Assembly: GCA_030824835.1 (NCBI GenBank)
Contig: JAPJRA010000105.1
Coordinates: 2,020 to 8,989 of the forward strand
Origin: Geminicoccaceae bacterium
GTDB lineage: Bacteria > Pseudomonadota > Alphaproteobacteria > Geminicoccales > Geminicoccaceae
Length of the DNA stretch: 6,970 nt
Direction: 5' to 3'
The notes beneath the pieces were generated by a model. The model saw nothing but the letters and a program-made list of their open reading frames with translations, had not been told where the DNA came from and did not search any database. Position 1 is the first letter of the stretch, and every line of letters begins with the position of its first letter. Shown one piece after another: positions 6,059 to 6,970 of the stretch. Made by a program: the position numbers and the translations under genes.

Positions 6059-6868
6059 ATGCACGGGGTCGGCGCGTACCTGCTCGTGGGCACTCTTCTG
6101 GCCATTGCCCAAGTCGGCTCGTCGAGCCCGCTGCGTGCACAGATGCCGGTCGACCTGGAGCTCGTGCTGGCGGTCGACGTCTCCGGGTCTATGGACCGCG
6201 ACGAGCAGGCCATCCAGCGACGTGGCTATATCGAGGCCTTCAGCCACCCCGACATCGTGAACGCCGTCCGCTCCGGGCCGTTCGGCCGGATCGCCGTCAC
6301 CTACGTCGAATGGGCCGGCGCGGGCGCGCAGAGCGTCACCGTGCCTTGGACCTTGATCGAGGATCGCGGCACGGCCGAGGCCTTTGCCACCCGTCTGGCC
6401 GAAGCCGCCATTGCCAGGATTCGCGGCACCTCGATCTCGGGCGCGATGCTGTTCACGGCCCCCCTGTTCGCGGCCAACGACTTCCAGGGCCTGCGCCGGG
6501 TGATCGACATCTCGGGCGACGGCCCCAACAATGCCGGCGCCCCGGTGATGCCGGCCCGCGAGGCCGTGGTCGACGCCGGGATCGTGATCAACGGGTTGCC
6601 GATCGCCATCAAGGCGCCGGGCTACTCCGCCATCGGTGGCAGCGATCTGGTCGCCTACTATCGGGACTGCGTCATCGGCGGCCCCGGCGCCTTCGTGATC
6701 CCGGTCACCGAGCCGACCCAGCTCGCCGAGGCGATCCGCCGCAAGCTCGTGCTCGAGATCGCCGGACGGCCGCCCCAGCTCATCCTGGCGGCGCAAACCG
6801 CCGATCCGCCGCCAATCGAATGCACTATTGGTGAGCGCCTGCGCCGCATGTGGGAACGCGAGCCTTGA
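6059..6868 (+). CDS. Exported DUF1194 (von Willebrand factor A-like) protein
   Basis: A 269-residue protein whose pattern matches the DUF1194 family (PF06707) of largely uncharacterised bacterial VWA-like proteins. An N-terminal signal peptide (hydrophobic core about 4-19) has a likely cleavage after LRA at residue 27, so the mature protein should be periplasmic or secreted. The VWA fold starts with LELVLAVDVSGSMDRDEQ (33-50). DVSGS (40-44) supplies the DxSxS part of a metal-ion-dependent adhesion site. RGTSISGA (122-129) and ISGDGPNN (151-158) give the conserved Thr and Asp that complete it, so metal binding looks intact. GRIAVTYVEWAG (76-87) and VINGLPI (176-182) are family signatures. The mature part has two cysteines (204 and 255). 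The start at 6059 is set by AGGAGG seven bases upstream; an overlapping ATG at 6054 is in another frame. It lies 112 bases after glgC on the same strand, possibly with partial read-through. Function unknown; probably a protein-binding role. Confidence 0.92.
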   Translation: MHGVGAYLLVGTLLAIAQVGSSSPLRAQMPVDLELVLAVDVSGSMDRDEQAIQRRGYIEAFSHPDIVNAVRSGPFGRIAVTYVEWAGAGAQSVTVPWTLIEDRGTAEAFATRLAEAAIARIRGTSISGAMLFTAPLFAANDFQGLRRVIDISGDGPNNAGAPVMPAREAVVDAGIVINGLPIAIKAPGYSAIGGSDLVAYYRDCVIGGPGAFVIPVTEPTQLAEAIRRKLVLEIAGRPPQLILAAQTADPPPIECTIGERLRRMWEREP

Positions 6869-6886
6869 GCCCGAGGCTCAAGGCTC
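6860..6886. terminator. Strong bidirectional hairpin carrying both convergent stop codons
   Basis: GAGCCTTGAGCC (6860-6871) and GGCTCAAGGCTC (6875-6886) form a perfect 12-bp stem with a 3-base CGA loop. The TGA of the plus-strand DUF1194 gene (6866-6868) is in one arm. The TGA of the minus-strand gene (6878-6880 as TCA) is in the other. The hairpin reads the same on both strands, as expected of a shared terminator for converging genes. There is no U tract after it in either direction. Confidence 0.65.
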
Positions 6887-6970
6887 CCGCACGGGTTCGG
6901 CCACGATCACCTCGACACCGGCGCCGAGGAGCGCGTCGGCCAGCTTGCCCACCGGCAGGCTGTCAATGAC
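6878..6970 (-). CDS. Unrecognised protein, C-terminal 30 residues (cut by right edge)
   Basis: The minus-strand frame reads VIDSLPVGKLADALLGAG, then VEVIVAEPVREP and a stop. Roughly 26 of 30 codons end in G or C, the bias of real genes in this window. The frame stays open to the edge and the stop sits inside the shared hairpin at 6860-6886, so a genuine convergent gene end is likely. The stretch looks like a helix followed by a hydrophobic strand in an alpha/beta protein. I cannot assign a family from 30 residues. Confidence 0.65.
   Translation of the reverse strand, partial: VIDSLPVGKLADALLGAGVEVIVAEPVREP

Noticed and set aside
6054..6260. Small plus-strand frame starting at 6054
   Set aside because: Its ATG is 2 bases from the AGGAGG core and out of frame with the signal peptide and DUF1194 protein starting at 6059.
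5912..6796. Minus-strand open frame of 294 codons opposite the DUF1194 gene
   Set aside because: It is an antisense shadow that also crosses the intergenic region and the glgC 3' end, with no recognisable domain.

Overview
The window is high-GC bacterial chromosome with strong third-position G/C bias. It holds five complete protein genes and two genes cut by the window edges. The organism is most likely an alphaproteobacterium. The GlgC protein is of the 421-residue type typical of that class, and a secreted DUF1194 von Willebrand factor A-like protein is also common there. A Rhodospirillales or Hyphomicrobiales member is a reasonable guess, but the order is inference.

Left part (1-1740): two Gfo/Idh/MocA-family NAD(P)-dependent dehydrogenase genes lie in tandem on the minus strand, 49 bases apart. 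The upstream one is complete (253-1425) and the second is cut by the left edge (1-203). They are probably co-transcribed from a 315-base divergent intergenic region (1426-1740). That region carries several short palindromes, a weak promoter candidate, and a hairpin just before the ribosome binding site of the next gene.

Middle part (1741-4680): a plus-strand AGCS-family sodium:amino-acid symporter (1741-3156) converges with a minus-strand FAD-dependent DAO-type oxidoreductase (3288-4595). Between them are a palindrome spanning the symporter stop codon, an 8-bp inverted repeat, and a possible gene-end remnant. The two proteins could serve uptake and oxidative deamination of an amino acid or amine, but they are not in one operon and the substrate cannot be read from sequence.

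Right part (4681-6970): glgC, encoding ADP-glucose pyrophosphorylase for glycogen synthesis, starts 85 bases from the divergent oxidoreductase gene and has no other glg gene beside it in the window. It is followed by an exported DUF1194 protein with an intact metal-binding (MIDAS) motif. A strong symmetrical hairpin then carries the stop codons of both that gene and a convergent gene running off the right edge.

Overall this looks like ordinary metabolic and transport chromosome. I saw no CRISPR array, tRNA, rRNA, insertion sequence, phage gene or defence cassette, and no convincing new multi-gene system. The more notable signals are the symmetrical stop-codon hairpin, the AT-rich opening of the symporter gene, and the possible gene remnant near 3200.
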